From Thalassospira mesophila (GTDB lineage Bacteria; Pseudomonadota; Alphaproteobacteria; Rhodospirillales; Thalassospiraceae), in the NCBI RefSeq assembly GCF_002115755.1, contig NZ_JFKA01000001.1, positions 434,001-498,000 of the forward strand: a stretch of 64,000 nt of DNA. Direction: 5' to 3'. Position 1 is the first letter of the stretch. The number at the start of each line of letters is the position of its first letter. The notes beneath the pieces are model-generated. The model saw only the letters and a program-made list of their open reading frames with translations. It was not told where the DNA came from and ran no database searches. The position numbers were made by a program, and so were the translations under genes. Of the stretch, positions 1-8,883 are shown one piece after another.

Positions 1-272
1 GCGTGTGCGGTGCTGGCGGTGGCATCACCCACAGCCAGCACCGGCAAATCGCGCCGGTTACAATGGCGGGTAAAGGCCCGAACCCCGTTGGCCGAGGTGA
101 AAACCAGCGCCTGAATATTGTCAAGGTCGAGGCTGTGAGCACCATGTGGCAGCGCGGGGAATTCTATCGTCAACATCGGCGCACAACAGATTTCATAACC
201 GCGTACAGTCAATTCTGCGCACAAATCAGTCGAGTCTGTTTCAGGCCGTGTGTTGAGGACAGTTTTCCCCAT
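1..272 (-). CDS. hemD: Uroporphyrinogen-III synthase, N-terminal part (cut by window edge)
   Basis: The product closes hydroxymethylbilane to uroporphyrinogen III in tetrapyrrole synthesis. Only about 90 codons are present because the gene runs off the left edge. Reading the minus strand from the ATG at 272, the protein has the start typical of HemD (GKTVLNTRP), then a segment LVFTSANGVRAF that matches the conserved TSxNGVxxF motif, followed by LAVGDATA. It lies 59 bases downstream of hemC in the same orientation, the usual hemCD order, so the two are probably cotranscribed. The family and start are well supported; the C-terminal half cannot be assessed. Confidence 0.88.
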   Translation of the reverse strand, partial: MGKTVLNTRPETDSTDLCAELTVRGYEICCAPMLTIEFPALPHGAHSLDLDNIQALVFTSANGVRAFTRHCNRRDLPVLAVGDATASTAH

Positions 273-331
273 ATTTTCTTCCGCGTTGTTCAGGTCGGTC
301 TTGTTTTGTCGCGTGGTGGCAAGGTTGCACG

Positions 332-1288
332 TCAAGCCAGAATAAAGTCTGGCCCGCCACGTTCTTTAAGTTCATTCCCGGCATCGGCACCAATTTTATC
401 AGCCCCGGCGATGTCGGGGTTTTCCAGAACCCGTTCGGTATTTAGCCATTCGCTGCCATCAGGGCGAACAATGGCGACGCGCAAACGCATGGTGCCGTTG
501 GCATCAAGTTCGGCCAGGGCGGCGATGGGCGTTTTGCACGACCCGTCAAGCGCGCGCAAAGCAGCCCGTTCGGCGGTAATGCGAAGGTCGGTTTCATGGC
601 AATGTAACGGGGCCAGCCACGTTGCAACCTTTTCATCCCCGGCGCGGATAGCAAGGCCGATGGCACCCTGGCCAACAGCGGGCAGCATATCGTCTTCGGC
701 GATGACATGGGTGGCAATTTCGGGGTGGCCCAGGCGGTTTAACCCGGCCATGGCCAGCAAGGTGGCATCGGCTTCGCCGTCTTCAAGTTTGCGCAGGCGG
801 GTTTGCACATTGCCGCGAAAGGTTTCGACCTTAAGATGCGGGTATTTGTTGAGCACCATTGCCTGACGGCGCAGCGATGCGGTGCCGACAACGGAACCCG
901 CGGGCATGTCGGCGAAGTTTTTGTATTTTACCGAAATAAAGGCATCGCGCACATCTTCACGCGGCATGATCACGGGCATGGCAATGCCATCGGGCAAAAG
1001 GGTCGGCACATCTTTGATGCAATGAACGGCAATGTCGATCTCGCCCTTAAGCTGGGCTTCGTCGATTTCCTTGGTAAACAGGCCCTTGCCGCCAATTTCG
1101 GAAAGGGCGCGGTCGGTTACCCGGTCTGCTACCGTGGAAATGACAACGATTTCAATGTCGTTTTCGCCTGAAAGCTCGGCATGGGCCTTTGCCAGCAGGT
1201 CGCGTACTTCGTACGCCTGTGCCAGGGCAAGGGGGGAGCCACGGGTGCCGATGCGAAGTTTTACTGTATCTGTCGCTGTATTTGTCAT
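332..1288 (-). CDS. hemC: Porphobilinogen deaminase (hydroxymethylbilane synthase)
   Basis: The enzyme polymerises four porphobilinogens into hydroxymethylbilane in the cytoplasm. The 318-residue protein has the family length. The N-terminal motif IGTRGSPLALAQA is at 13-25, the catalytic aspartate is D93 in HCIKDVPT, the substrate-binding GTASLRRQA is at 135-143, and the cysteine that carries the dipyrromethane cofactor is C251 in GSCKTP. The catalytic loop reads HCIKDVPT where HSxKDVPT is usual, a mild variant. It is the first gene of a minus-strand hemC-hemD unit and is divergent from tsaD across a 281-base gap. The identification is secure. Confidence 0.97.
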   Translation of the reverse strand: MTNTATDTVKLRIGTRGSPLALAQAYEVRDLLAKAHAELSGENDIEIVVISTVADRVTDRALSEIGGKGLFTKEIDEAQLKGEIDIAVHCIKDVPTLLPDGIAMPVIMPREDVRDAFISVKYKNFADMPAGSVVGTASLRRQAMVLNKYPHLKVETFRGNVQTRLRKLEDGEADATLLAMAGLNRLGHPEIATHVIAEDDMLPAVGQGAIGLAIRAGDEKVATWLAPLHCHETDLRITAERAALRALDGSCKTPIAALAELDANGTMRLRVAIVRPDGSEWLNTERVLENPDIAGADKIGADAGNELKERGGPDFILA

Positions 1289-1569
1289 GGTGCCGGTTTG
1301 TAATCCGAATTCAGTGTTTAAACAAGTTTTGCACGGTATCGTTGCGCTATCAGTGCCGGTTATCTGCGGGGCGTGTCAATATTTAGCCCTGTGAATACCG
1401 GCCTGCATAGGGCCTATATCACGCCCGATGGATGAATTTCCTTAATCTGATCGTATTTGAGTGTCGCGATATCCTGCAAGGGGTGGCAAGGCGTGTTACT
1501 TTGGGCTACATCATCGCCCACAGGCCTGCTTTGATCGGGCGCAAATCAGTAAGCCGGATATCAAAATCC

Positions 1570-2628
1570 ATGATTGTTCTTGGTATTGAAACCAGTTGTG
1601 ATGAAACGGCCGCCGCCGTTGTAAATGACAAACGCGAAATTTTGTCCAATCGCGTTTTAACCCAGTTAGAAGACCATCGCCCTTATGGCGGGGTCGTGCC
1701 CGAAATTGCCGCGCGCGCGCATCTCGAACATATCGACCGCCTTGTTGCCGAGGCGATGGATGATGCCGGGCTGGAATTTGCCGACCTCGATGCCGTGGCC
1801 TGCACCGGTGGGCCCGGCCTGATTGGCGGGGTGATGGTTGGCACCATGACAGCAAAATCAATTGCCTTTGCCACCAACAAACCGTTTCTGGCGGTCAACC
1901 ATCTTGAAGGGCACGCCTTAACCGTGCGCCTGACCGATGATGTGGCGTTTCCCTATTTATTGTTGCTGGTTTCAGGCGGGCATTGCCAGGTTTTAATCGT
2001 CGAAGGGGTGGGGCAATATAAACGCATTGGCACCACCATTGACGATGCGGTTGGCGAAGCGTTTGATAAAACCGCAAAAATGATGGGGCTGGGTTATCCC
2101 GGTGGCCCGGCGCTGGAAAAACTGGCCGCATCCGGCGACCCGATGCGGTTTCGCCTGCCGCGCCCGTTGCGCGGGCGGCCCGGCTGTGATTTTTCGTTTT
2201 CCGGTTTGAAAACGGCAGTGCGGGTACATCTTGATGGTTTTCCGGTGCCACAGCGAACGCAGGAAATGAAGGCCGATCTGGCAGCATCGTTTCAGCGCGC
2301 GGTGGGGGAAACCCTGATTGATCGCTGTAAAAACGCGATTTATCAGTTCATGAATGACTATCCGACCGGTAATACGCTGGTGCTGGCCGGTGGGGTTGCG
2401 GCGAATAAATATTTGCGCACCCGTCTGGCTGAATTGACCGACAAGGCAGGCATGAAACTGGTGGCCCCGCCGTTGGAACTGTGTACCGATAATGCCGCGA
2501 TGATTGCATGGGCCGGGCTGGAACGGTTTCGGCTGGGACAGCAAGATACGCTGGATTTTAAACCGCGCCCGCGCTGGCCGCTGGACCCCGAAGCCCCCAA
2601 ACGCCCCGGCGCCGGGGTGAAGGCCTGA
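1570..2628 (+). CDS. tsaD: tRNA N6-adenosine threonylcarbamoyltransferase TsaD
   Basis: TsaD transfers threonylcarbamoyl to A37 of ANN-decoding tRNAs, working with TsaB, TsaE and TsaC. The frame is open upstream to 1432, but I start at ATG 1570 because [16 protein letters not shown] is the exact family start. The protein is 352 residues. The metal-binding histidines are H111 and H115 in [14 protein letters not shown] is at 80-87, and [15 protein letters not shown] and the C-terminal CTDNAAM motif follow. The partner gene tsaE is also in this window near 23.3 kb. Downstream gpsA follows after 66 bases, the usual alphaproteobacterial neighbour. Confidence 0.96.
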   Translation: MIVLGIETSCDETAAAVVNDKREILSNRVLTQLEDHRPYGGVVPEIAARAHLEHIDRLVAEAMDDAGLEFADLDAVACTGGPGLIGGVMVGTMTAKSIAFATNKPFLAVNHLEGHALTVRLTDDVAFPYLLLLVSGGHCQVLIVEGVGQYKRIGTTIDDAVGEAFDKTAKMMGLGYPGGPALEKLAASGDPMRFRLPRPLRGRPGCDFSFSGLKTAVRVHLDGFPVPQRTQEMKADLAASFQRAVGETLIDRCKNAIYQFMNDYPTGNTLVLAGGVAANKYLRTRLAELTDKAGMKLVAPPLELCTDNAAMIAWAGLERFRLGQQDTLDFKPRPRWPLDPEAPKRPGAGVKA

Positions 2629-2694
2629 AATTGGCAAACGGGCGGATCTGGCCCGGATACGAGCATTTATGTCACATAAACGGAAACAACCGGC

Positions 2695-3702
2695 ATGTCG
2701 GAAAAGCGCATAGGAATTGTTGGCGGCGGTGCGTGGGGCACCGCATTGGCCATTCAGGCGGTGCGGGCCGGGGCGCAAGCCCATATGTTGCTGCGCGACG
2801 GCGACCTTGCTGCGCGGATGAACGATACCCGTGAAAATGATTTGTATTTGCCTGGCATTACGTTGCCTGCCGGGTTAACGGCAACCCTGAGCGCGGATGA
2901 TGTGTTACGCGCCGATGCCGTGCTGCTGGTGACCCCGGCGCAGTTTTTGCGCGAGTCCCTAACGGCGATTGCCGATAAATGGCAGCCGGGCGTCCCCGCC
3001 GTTATTTGTGCCAAGGGCATTGAAAAACATACCGGTGCCCTGATGGAAAACGTGGTGCGCGATGTGTTGGGCGATGTGCCGGTGGCGGTTTTATCCGGGC
3101 CGACCTTTGCCCAGGAAGTTGCCGCAGGGTTGCCAGCCGCCTTAACGCTGGCCTGCCGGGACCGCGAGATCGGCAAAAATCTGGTTGATCAAATCGGCAC
3201 ATCGTCGTTTCGCCCTTATTACAGTTCGGATGTAACCGGGGTAGAAGTGGCGGGCGCGATTAAAAACGTGCTGGCGATTGCCAGTGGCGTGGTGGCGGGC
3301 ATGAAGCTGGGCGATAATGCCCGTGCCGCCCTGATCACACGCGGATTGGCTGAAATGTCACGCCTTGCGATTGCCATGGGGGGACGTGCCGAAACCCTGA
3401 TGGGCTTGGCCGGACTGGGCGATTTAATGCTGACCTGTACCGGGACCTTGTCGCGCAATTACAGTTTTGGTGTTGCTTTGGGGCAGGGGCAAAAGGCGGC
3501 CGATATTTTATCGTCCCGGCGCAGTGTCACCGAAGGGGTGCATACCGCGGCTTCGGTAAGTGCCGTTGCGGATAAATACGGCGTGGAAATGCCAATTTGC
3601 AATGCGGTTAATCAGGTTGCAAACCACAATGCGCCGTTGCGAGACACCATTGATGCCTTGCTAAATCGCCCGTTTCGCGACGAGCAGGAAGCCGGTCTCT
3701 GA
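2695..3702 (+). CDS. gpsA: Glycerol-3-phosphate dehydrogenase [NAD(P)+]
   Basis: The enzyme makes sn-glycerol-3-phosphate from dihydroxyacetone phosphate for phospholipid synthesis. The 335-residue protein begins with a Rossmann fold, GxGxxG at 10-15 in IVGGGAWGTA. It has CAKGIE at 105-110 with K107, the SGPTFAQEVA segment near 134-143, and the catalytic lysine K190 in VAGAIKNV, matching the position in Escherichia coli GpsA. The C-terminal part contains the NYSFG and VAEGV-like (here VTEGV) motifs. It follows tsaD and precedes a YciI-type gene. The identification is secure. Confidence 0.96.
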   Translation: MSEKRIGIVGGGAWGTALAIQAVRAGAQAHMLLRDGDLAARMNDTRENDLYLPGITLPAGLTATLSADDVLRADAVLLVTPAQFLRESLTAIADKWQPGVPAVICAKGIEKHTGALMENVVRDVLGDVPVAVLSGPTFAQEVAAGLPAALTLACRDREIGKNLVDQIGTSSFRPYYSSDVTGVEVAGAIKNVLAIASGVVAGMKLGDNARAALITRGLAEMSRLAIAMGGRAETLMGLAGLGDLMLTCTGTLSRNYSFGVALGQGQKAADILSSRRSVTEGVHTAASVSAVADKYGVEMPICNAVNQVANHNAPLRDTIDALLNRPFRDEQEAGL

Positions 3703-3839
3703 TCCTTATTCGGTGCGTGTCGGCAAATGCCCCTTGGGGAACATGATGCGAAAATATCGGGTTCAGCTTGAGGCGGGCTCCGGCTTCTGTCATTTTGGCG
3801 TTATCTTCATCATATCATTTCTTTAGAGGTGAAAATTCC

Positions 3840-4118
3840 ATGTTGTTTTACATTCGCTGCGTCGACAAGCCCGGTCATCTTAATGTGCGTAAAGCCAACC
3901 GTGATGCGCATCTGGCCTATATCAAGGACGGTTATGCCGACAAAATCGTTGCGGCAGGCCCGACCCTTGATCCCGACCTTGAAGGCATGAACGGCTCTGT
4001 TTTTATTATTGAGCTGGAAGACATGACCGCAGCCGAAACCATGGCTGCGAATGATCCCTATGCCAAAGCAGGTTTGTTTGAATCGGTTGTGATCCGGCCG
4101 TTTAAAAAGGTTTTCTGA
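3840..4118 (+). CDS. YciI family protein
   Basis: This is a 92-residue ferredoxin-like alpha/beta protein of the YciI family. The start at ATG 3840 is chosen because AGAGGTGA lies just upstream and the typical YciI beginning MLFYIRCVDKPG follows; the frame opens earlier at 3768 without a ribosome site. The family's conserved R21/H24 region (RDAHLAYI) and the AGPTLD turn near 42-47 are present, along with a C-terminal segment on gain of activity at DPYAKAGLF. YciI proteins have been proposed to be small enzymes using a His/Asp pair, but the substrate is not known. It sits between gpsA and an EVE gene 4 bases downstream, so it is very likely cotranscribed with that gene. Confidence 0.9.
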   Translation: MLFYIRCVDKPGHLNVRKANRDAHLAYIKDGYADKIVAAGPTLDPDLEGMNGSVFIIELEDMTAAETMAANDPYAKAGLFESVVIRPFKKVF

Positions 4119-4121
4119 TCG

Positions 4122-4535
4122 ATGGCGTACTGGCTGATCAAAACCGAACCGTCGAGTTGGTCATGGGATGATCAGGTGGCGAAGGATGTTGAAGGCTGGG
4201 ACGGGGTGCGCAACTATCAGGCGGCCAATAATCTGCGGGCGATGAAAATCGGCGATCAGGCGTTTTTTTATCATTCGGTAAAAGAAAAAAGCATCGTCGG
4301 GATTGTCGAAATTGTCCGCGAAGCCTACCCGGACCCAGGCGATGCCAGGGGCAAGTTCGTGCAGGTCGATGTGAAAACGGTTAAACCGCTGAAAACGCCG
4401 GTATCACTGGATGATATCAAGGCTGATCCGCGTTTTGCTGATCTGGCATTGCTAAAACAGTCCCGGTTATCGGTTTTGCCAATTGACGATGCTTCCTGGC
4501 AGGCGATTTGTGCAATGGGCGGGTTGGCATCATGA
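4122..4535 (+). CDS. EVE domain-containing protein
   Basis: The 137-residue protein is a single EVE (PUA-like) domain of the thymocyte-nuclear-protein-1 type, from MAYWLIKTEPSSWSWDD at the N terminus through the GVRNYQAANNLRAM segment near 27-40 to the FQ/FVQVDVK strand. EVE domains bind modified cytosines or modified RNA bases in an aromatic cage; here the ligand is unknown. The gene begins 4 bases after the YciI stop and its own stop overlaps the next start by ATGA, so translation is probably coupled with the Rieske protein. Confidence 0.92.
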   Translation: MAYWLIKTEPSSWSWDDQVAKDVEGWDGVRNYQAANNLRAMKIGDQAFFYHSVKEKSIVGIVEIVREAYPDPGDARGKFVQVDVKTVKPLKTPVSLDDIKADPRFADLALLKQSRLSVLPIDDASWQAICAMGGLAS

Positions 4536-4879
4536 GCCGCCTTGCACCGCAAGGAACGGTTTTGTGCCCGCTTTCTGCCCTTGATGATACCGGGGCCAAA
4601 GGCCTGTTCGTGGGCGAAGGTGACGCGCGGCAGAACATTTTTGTCGTTCGTGAAGGCGATGCGGTGTTTGGCTATGTCAATAGCTGCCCGCATGTCGGCG
4701 TACCGCTGGAATTTGAAGACGATGAATTCATCAGCGAATTTGGCGGTGAAATTCTGTGTTCGACCCACGGTGCGCGTTTTCGCATCAGCGATGGGTATTG
4801 CGTTTCGGGCCCGTGCAGTGGCGATGCGCTAGAGCCGGTTGCCGTGCGGGTTGAAGGCGATAACGTGGTGCTGGTTTGA
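4532..4879 (+). CDS. Small Rieske [2Fe-2S] protein
   Basis: This is a stand-alone Rieske ferredoxin of 115 residues. The cluster ligands are visible as C52-P-H54 and C76-S-T-H79, the arrangement of a two-His two-Cys Rieske centre, and the C-terminal strand is typical. No oxygenase catalytic domain is attached, so it is a soluble electron carrier or an assimilatory nitrite-reductase-small-subunit-like protein. The ATG at 4532 overlaps the EVE stop by four bases, which fixes the start. A redox partner is not encoded next to it. A GC-rich hairpin follows at 4903-4922. Confidence 0.9.
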   Translation: MSRLAPQGTVLCPLSALDDTGAKGLFVGEGDARQNIFVVREGDAVFGYVNSCPHVGVPLEFEDDEFISEFGGEILCSTHGARFRISDGYCVSGPCSGDALEPVAVRVEGDNVVLV

Positions 4880-4902
4880 GCCAGCCGGTCGGGCAGTTTC
4901 CA

Positions 4903-4922
4903 GGACTCGGGTGACCGAGTCC
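4903..4922 (+). terminator. Hairpin after the Rieske gene
   Basis: A perfect 8-base stem (GGACTCGG/CCGAGTCC) with loop GTGA lies 23 bases after the Rieske stop. There is no T tract, so termination by this hairpin alone is uncertain; it may be an RNA 3'-end stabiliser working with the hairpin at 4959. Confidence 0.45.
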
Positions 4923-4958
4923 CTGAGCTATTAGGGCCCGGGCGGGATAGAAAACAGA

Positions 4959-4994
4959 AAATGCGGCGGCATCGTGAAAGGTGCCGCCGCATTT
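4959..4994. terminator. Bidirectional terminator hairpin
   Basis: A perfect 13-base inverted repeat (AAATGCGGCGGCA and its complement) with a 10-base loop lies between the converging Rieske and hydrolase genes. It has T-rich sequence on the minus side, so it most likely ends the hydrolase transcript and probably also blocks read-through from plus. Confidence 0.75.
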
Positions 4995-5039
4995 GTGTGA
5001 GCCGGATCACCGTCTCATCATTGTTTCATCTGCATCTCG

Positions 5040-5840
5040 TCAGCCGTCGCTTGGCGCACATCCTGCCAGCATATCGATATGATGGGTGATGGCGGCCAGT
5101 TCGTCGGCTTTGGACAGGCGGTGGTCGCCTGATTTGATCAGATGGACTTCGACATCATTGCTGGTCAGTTTATCGGCCAGTTTAAGGGCGGTTTGCCACG
5201 GAACGTCGGGGTCTTGCATGCCTTGTACCAGCCGGACCGGGAAGGTCAGATTGATGGGTGTGCGTAACAGTAAATGGTTGCGGGCCTCGACAATCAGGGT
5301 GCGGGTGATGGTGTAGGGATCATCGCCATACTCTGTCGGTTCGATCAAGGCGCCGGTTTCCTCGATGGTTTGTTTTTGCGTGTCGCTAAACCGGGCCCAC
5401 ATCAAATCTTCGGTAAAATCGGGGGCGGCGGCAACGCCGATCAGGCCGCCGATACGATCAGGCCGGGCAAGGGCTGTTAACAGGCTGATCCAGCCGCCCA
5501 TCGATGATCCGACCAGTATTTGCGGGCCAGTGGCGACATGGTCCAGAACCGCGATGGCATCCTTGGCCCATTGTCCAATTGTACCATCGGCAAAATGGCC
5601 TGTTGATTGTCCGTGACCGGAATAGTCAAAGCGGGTATAAGCCAGCCCGCGCCGAGCACAATGTTCCTCGAAATGCGTCGCCTTGGTGCCTGTCATGTCA
5701 GACATGAAACCGCCAAGAAACAGGATGCCGGGCTTTTGTTCATTTGGTGTCGCTGTCTGCTTGCGGGGGATCGCGTGGTATGCGATTTTTGATCCGTCAG
5801 GCCGGTCGAGAAACATAAGTGTCGGCATGTCATAAGTCAT
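5040..5840 (-). CDS. Alpha/beta hydrolase (ABHD10/thioesterase-like)
   Basis: The 266-residue protein is an alpha/beta hydrolase. The nucleophile elbow is GSSMGG at 111-116 with S113, an FDYSGHG turn at 71-77 forms the region before it, D210 or D212 in MQDPDVPW is the likely acid, and H240 in SGDHRLS is the base, so the triad is complete. The layout (FLGGFMSD near 41-48, then the FDYSGHGQS loop) resembles the ABHD10 acyl-protein thioesterase group, which is a family-level inference; the substrate is unknown. It is transcribed away from the glycosyltransferase genes, with only 39 bases between the two starts. Confidence 0.9.
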   Translation of the reverse strand: MTYDMPTLMFLDRPDGSKIAYHAIPRKQTATPNEQKPGILFLGGFMSDMTGTKATHFEEHCARRGLAYTRFDYSGHGQSTGHFADGTIGQWAKDAIAVLDHVATGPQILVGSSMGGWISLLTALARPDRIGGLIGVAAAPDFTEDLMWARFSDTQKQTIEETGALIEPTEYGDDPYTITRTLIVEARNHLLLRTPINLTFPVRLVQGMQDPDVPWQTALKLADKLTSNDVEVHLIKSGDHRLSKADELAAITHHIDMLAGCAPSDG

Positions 5841-5879
5841 CTGGGCTGAGAATCCTGGATGCTGAATGGTTAAGGTTGG

Positions 5880-7115
5880 ATGAGCGCGTCACAAAACGAG
5901 ACACAGGCAGTCTATCGCTCCGGGCGACAGACGCAAGGTTCGGACTTTCGTCCGGCGGTAATCCTTCAGGTTTTGCCCGAACTGGAAACAGGCGGTGTAG
6001 AACGTGGAACGGTTGATATTGCCAAGGCAATTGTTGATGGCGGTGGCGTTGCCCTGGTGGCATCGCAAGGCGGACGGTTAGAGCGCGAACTGGAACGGGC
6101 AGGTGCGCGCCACATCACATTACCCCTTAAATCGAAAAATATACTGACCATGCGCCAGAACGGGCGCTTGCTGGCTGATCTGATTGGGGCGGAAGGTGTG
6201 GATATTGTCCATGCCCGGTCGCGCGCGCCCGCATGGAGTGCGCGCTGGGCGGCGCGCCACATGCAAGTGCCGTTTGTCACCACTTTTCATGGTACCTATT
6301 CGGGCTATACCAACCCGTTCAAGCGCTATTATAATTCGGTTATGACCATGGGCGACCAGGTGATTGCGGTATCTGAATTTATCGCCAACCATGTGCGCAA
6401 ATATTACAAAATTGACGAAGACCGCCTGAATGTGGTGCCGCGCGGCACCAATGTGGACCTGTTCAACCCGGAAAATGTCAGTCAGGAACGTCTGATTGCC
6501 CTTTCAACCCAGTGGCGGCTGAACGGGGATGACCAGGTCATCATGTTGCCCGGTCGCCTGACGCGCTGGAAAGGGCAGGCTTTTTTGATCAAGGCCATTC
6601 CGGCAATGCTGGCAGAAATTGGCCATCGTAATGTGCGCTGTTTGCTGGTGGGGTCCGATCAGGGACGCACAGCCTATCGCGAGGAGTTGATTGCCCTGAG
6701 CCGCAGCCTTGATTTGCAAGACGTTGTTCACATCGTCGACCATTGCGCCGACATGCCAGCGGCTTATATGTTGGCCAACGTGGTTGTTTGCCCGTCTTTG
6801 GACCCCGAGGCCTTTGGCCGGGTGCCGACCGAAGGGCAGGCGATGGGACGGCCGATTGTGGCAACGGCCCATGGCGGTGCAACCGAAACAGTTTTACCCG
6901 GTGAAACCGGCTGGCTGGTGGCGCCGGGCGAAGTGGCCCAGTTATCGCACGCGCTGGCGCAGGTTTTAAGTCTGAGCCCGCAACGGCGCGAAGCGATCGC
7001 GCAAAAAGGGCGACAGCATGTGATTGAGAAATTTTCCCTGACCCAGATGGCGGAACAGACCCTGGCGGTTTACGATAAGGCCTTGCAGCCTATCGTCAGG
7101 AATAATGCGGCATGA
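5880..7115 (+). CDS. Glycosyltransferase family 4
   Basis: This 411-residue GT-B enzyme has the GT4 architecture. The N-terminal donor-independent domain starts with LQVLPELETGGVER at 29-42, in which GGVER is the usual loop, and FVTTFHGTYSG is at 132-142. The C-terminal sugar-nucleotide domain has PGRLTRWKG at 224-232 and the diagnostic EX7E motif with E310 and E318 (PEAFGRVPTEGQ). It is cytoplasmic or peripheral to the inner membrane. It overlaps the GT9 gene by ATGA, which points to joint work on a lipopolysaccharide core or similar glycan. Acceptor and sugar cannot be read from the sequence. Confidence 0.93.
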   Translation: MSASQNETQAVYRSGRQTQGSDFRPAVILQVLPELETGGVERGTVDIAKAIVDGGGVALVASQGGRLERELERAGARHITLPLKSKNILTMRQNGRLLADLIGAEGVDIVHARSRAPAWSARWAARHMQVPFVTTFHGTYSGYTNPFKRYYNSVMTMGDQVIAVSEFIANHVRKYYKIDEDRLNVVPRGTNVDLFNPENVSQERLIALSTQWRLNGDDQVIMLPGRLTRWKGQAFLIKAIPAMLAEIGHRNVRCLLVGSDQGRTAYREELIALSRSLDLQDVVHIVDHCADMPAAYMLANVVVCPSLDPEAFGRVPTEGQAMGRPIVATAHGGATETVLPGETGWLVAPGEVAQLSHALAQVLSLSPQRREAIAQKGRQHVIEKFSLTQMAEQTLAVYDKALQPIVRNNAA

Positions 7116-8122
7116 CAGAAGACAAAATGGCACCGATTGGTGTGGAAATGGCGGTTGGTGGTGAAGAACCCGTCCGCCAGCAACGAATTTTAGTGATCAA
7201 ATTAAGCGCGTTGGGCGATGTTGTGATGGCAACCGGGCCATTTGCCGCCATCCGTCGGGCGCATCCTGACGCCCATATTACGCTGTTAACCACCAAACTT
7301 TATGTTGATCTGGCCAAATCGACCGGCTGTTTTGATGCCATTGCCGTTGACCGGCGGCCAAAACTGACCCGGATTGGCGATATTCTGGCGTTGCGCCGGT
7401 TTTTGCGCGGGGGTGAATTTGACCGCGTTTATGATTTGCAAACATCGGACCGCACCACGTTTTATTACCGGTTGTTCTGGCCGGGCAAGGCGCCGGAATG
7501 GTCGGGAATCGCCTGGGGATGTTCGCATCCCCATAAAAATCCCGAACGTCATAAAATGCATACGATTGATCGCCATATCGACCAACTGGCCGATTTGGGC
7601 ATTATCAATGTGCCCTTGCCCCATATTAACGCGCCCAAAATTGACCCGGACCGCTATGGCATCAAAACGCCCTATGTGCTGATTTGCCCTGGCGGGTCGG
7701 CCCATCGCCCGGAAAAGCGCTGGCCCGCCGAACGGTTTGGCCTGCTGGCCAAAATGCTGGCCGATTACCGGTTAACCCCGGTGCTGATTGGCACCGATAG
7801 CGAAGCCGACGTTTTAGACCGCATCAGCAACATGTGCCCGCGCGCGCGCAATTTGATGGGCCGGACCGATTTTCTGGAAATTGCCAGTCTGTCGCAAAAT
7901 GCGGTGTTAGCGATTGGCAATGATACCGGACCAATGCATTTGGCCGCCGCCGCCGGGGCACCGACGATTGTGTTGTTTTCTGACGCATCGAACCCGGAAA
8001 TGTGCGCCCCGCGCGGACATTCAAAGGATGCGGTCAGTATTATTCAGCAGCCCGATTTGCGTAATTTGCCGATCACGCGCGTGTTTGATGTGATTCGCCA
8101 GCGCCTTAATCTTGAGGACTGA
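7112..8122 (+). CDS. Glycosyltransferase family 9 (heptosyltransferase-like)
   Basis: The 336-residue protein has the ADP-heptose:LPS heptosyltransferase fold. ILVIKLSALGDVVMA near 26-40 is the signature N-terminal loop, a CPGGSAHRPEKRWP segment near 190-203 marks the second domain, and IGNDTGPMHLAAAAG near 268-282 is the donor-binding GT9 motif. The start ATG overlaps the stop of the GT4 gene. A start at the later methionine (position 13) is possible because the first 20 residues are not conserved in the family. Transfer of heptose to an LPS core is an inference from the family. Confidence 0.92.
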   Translation: MTEDKMAPIGVEMAVGGEEPVRQQRILVIKLSALGDVVMATGPFAAIRRAHPDAHITLLTTKLYVDLAKSTGCFDAIAVDRRPKLTRIGDILALRRFLRGGEFDRVYDLQTSDRTTFYYRLFWPGKAPEWSGIAWGCSHPHKNPERHKMHTIDRHIDQLADLGIINVPLPHINAPKIDPDRYGIKTPYVLICPGGSAHRPEKRWPAERFGLLAKMLADYRLTPVLIGTDSEADVLDRISNMCPRARNLMGRTDFLEIASLSQNAVLAIGNDTGPMHLAAAAGAPTIVLFSDASNPEMCAPRGHSKDAVSIIQQPDLRNLPITRVFDVIRQRLNLED

Positions 8123-8310
8123 ACGGGTAAAACTGCGAAGTCATGCAAGTGCCGGGCCAGTGAACTGTTACCGTACTGCCTTATATTGCGAAATCATTGC
8201 TTTCTGATATGGGGCGGATATGCTAAATCAACTTGCTACTGATGCTTTTGCGGGCATTGGACACGTATTCTTGTTTGCCTTTATTTTTTGACTGTCATAG
8301 GAGATTCTCC

Positions 8311-8847
8311 ATAGCACGACCACGCAAACCGATGCAGCCGACCAAAGACGGTCCGCGCGTCAATCAGGATATCAAAGCCCGTTCCATCTGTGTTGTTGAC
8401 GCAGAAGGCAATTTGTCAGAACCGATTAGTGTTCGTGAAGGCATTGACATGGCGATGGAGGCAGGACTCGACCTCGTCGAAGTCGCGCCGACTGCCGAGC
8501 CGCCGGTTTGCAAGCTGATCGACTTTGGTAAATTCAAATATGAACTAAGCAAGAAACAGAACGAAGCCAAAAAGAAGCAGAAGGTTATCGAGGTCAAGGA
8601 AATCAAACTGCGACCGAATATCGATATCCATGACTACAACGTCAAACTGCGTGCGGCTCAGAAGTTTCTTGGTGGTGGCGACAAGGTGAAAGTCACCCTG
8701 CGTTTCCGTGGGCGTGAAATGGCGCACCAGGATCTTGGTCTTGGCATGCTGCAACGTTTTTCCGGTGATTTGGAAGATCTGGCCAAAACGGAAATGATGC
8801 CGAAAATGGAAGGCCGGATAATGATTATGGTGCTGGCGCCGCGTTAA
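8311..8847 (+). CDS. infC: Translation initiation factor IF-3, ATA start
   Basis: IF-3 binds the 30S subunit and checks the initiation codon and tRNA. The 178-residue product has the N-terminal domain (RVNxxI-like at RVNQDIKARSICVVD, then AMEAGLDLVEVAP), a lysine-rich linker (KKQNEAKKKQKV) and the C-terminal domain ending GRIMIMVLAPR. No ATG or GTG matches the expected N terminus ARPRKPMQPTKDG. An ATA at 8311 does, six bases after an AGGAGA ribosome site. Rare AUU/AUA starts on infC are known to allow IF-3 to repress its own translation. The alternative ATG at 8332 would lose seven residues and has no good ribosome site. Confidence 0.93.
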   Translation: MARPRKPMQPTKDGPRVNQDIKARSICVVDAEGNLSEPISVREGIDMAMEAGLDLVEVAPTAEPPVCKLIDFGKFKYELSKKQNEAKKKQKVIEVKEIKLRPNIDIHDYNVKLRAAQKFLGGGDKVKVTLRFRGREMAHQDLGLGMLQRFSGDLEDLAKTEMMPKMEGRIMIMVLAPR

Positions 8848-8883
8848 TGCGCGGCGATGCAGCCAAACCGGAAGGAGACGCCG

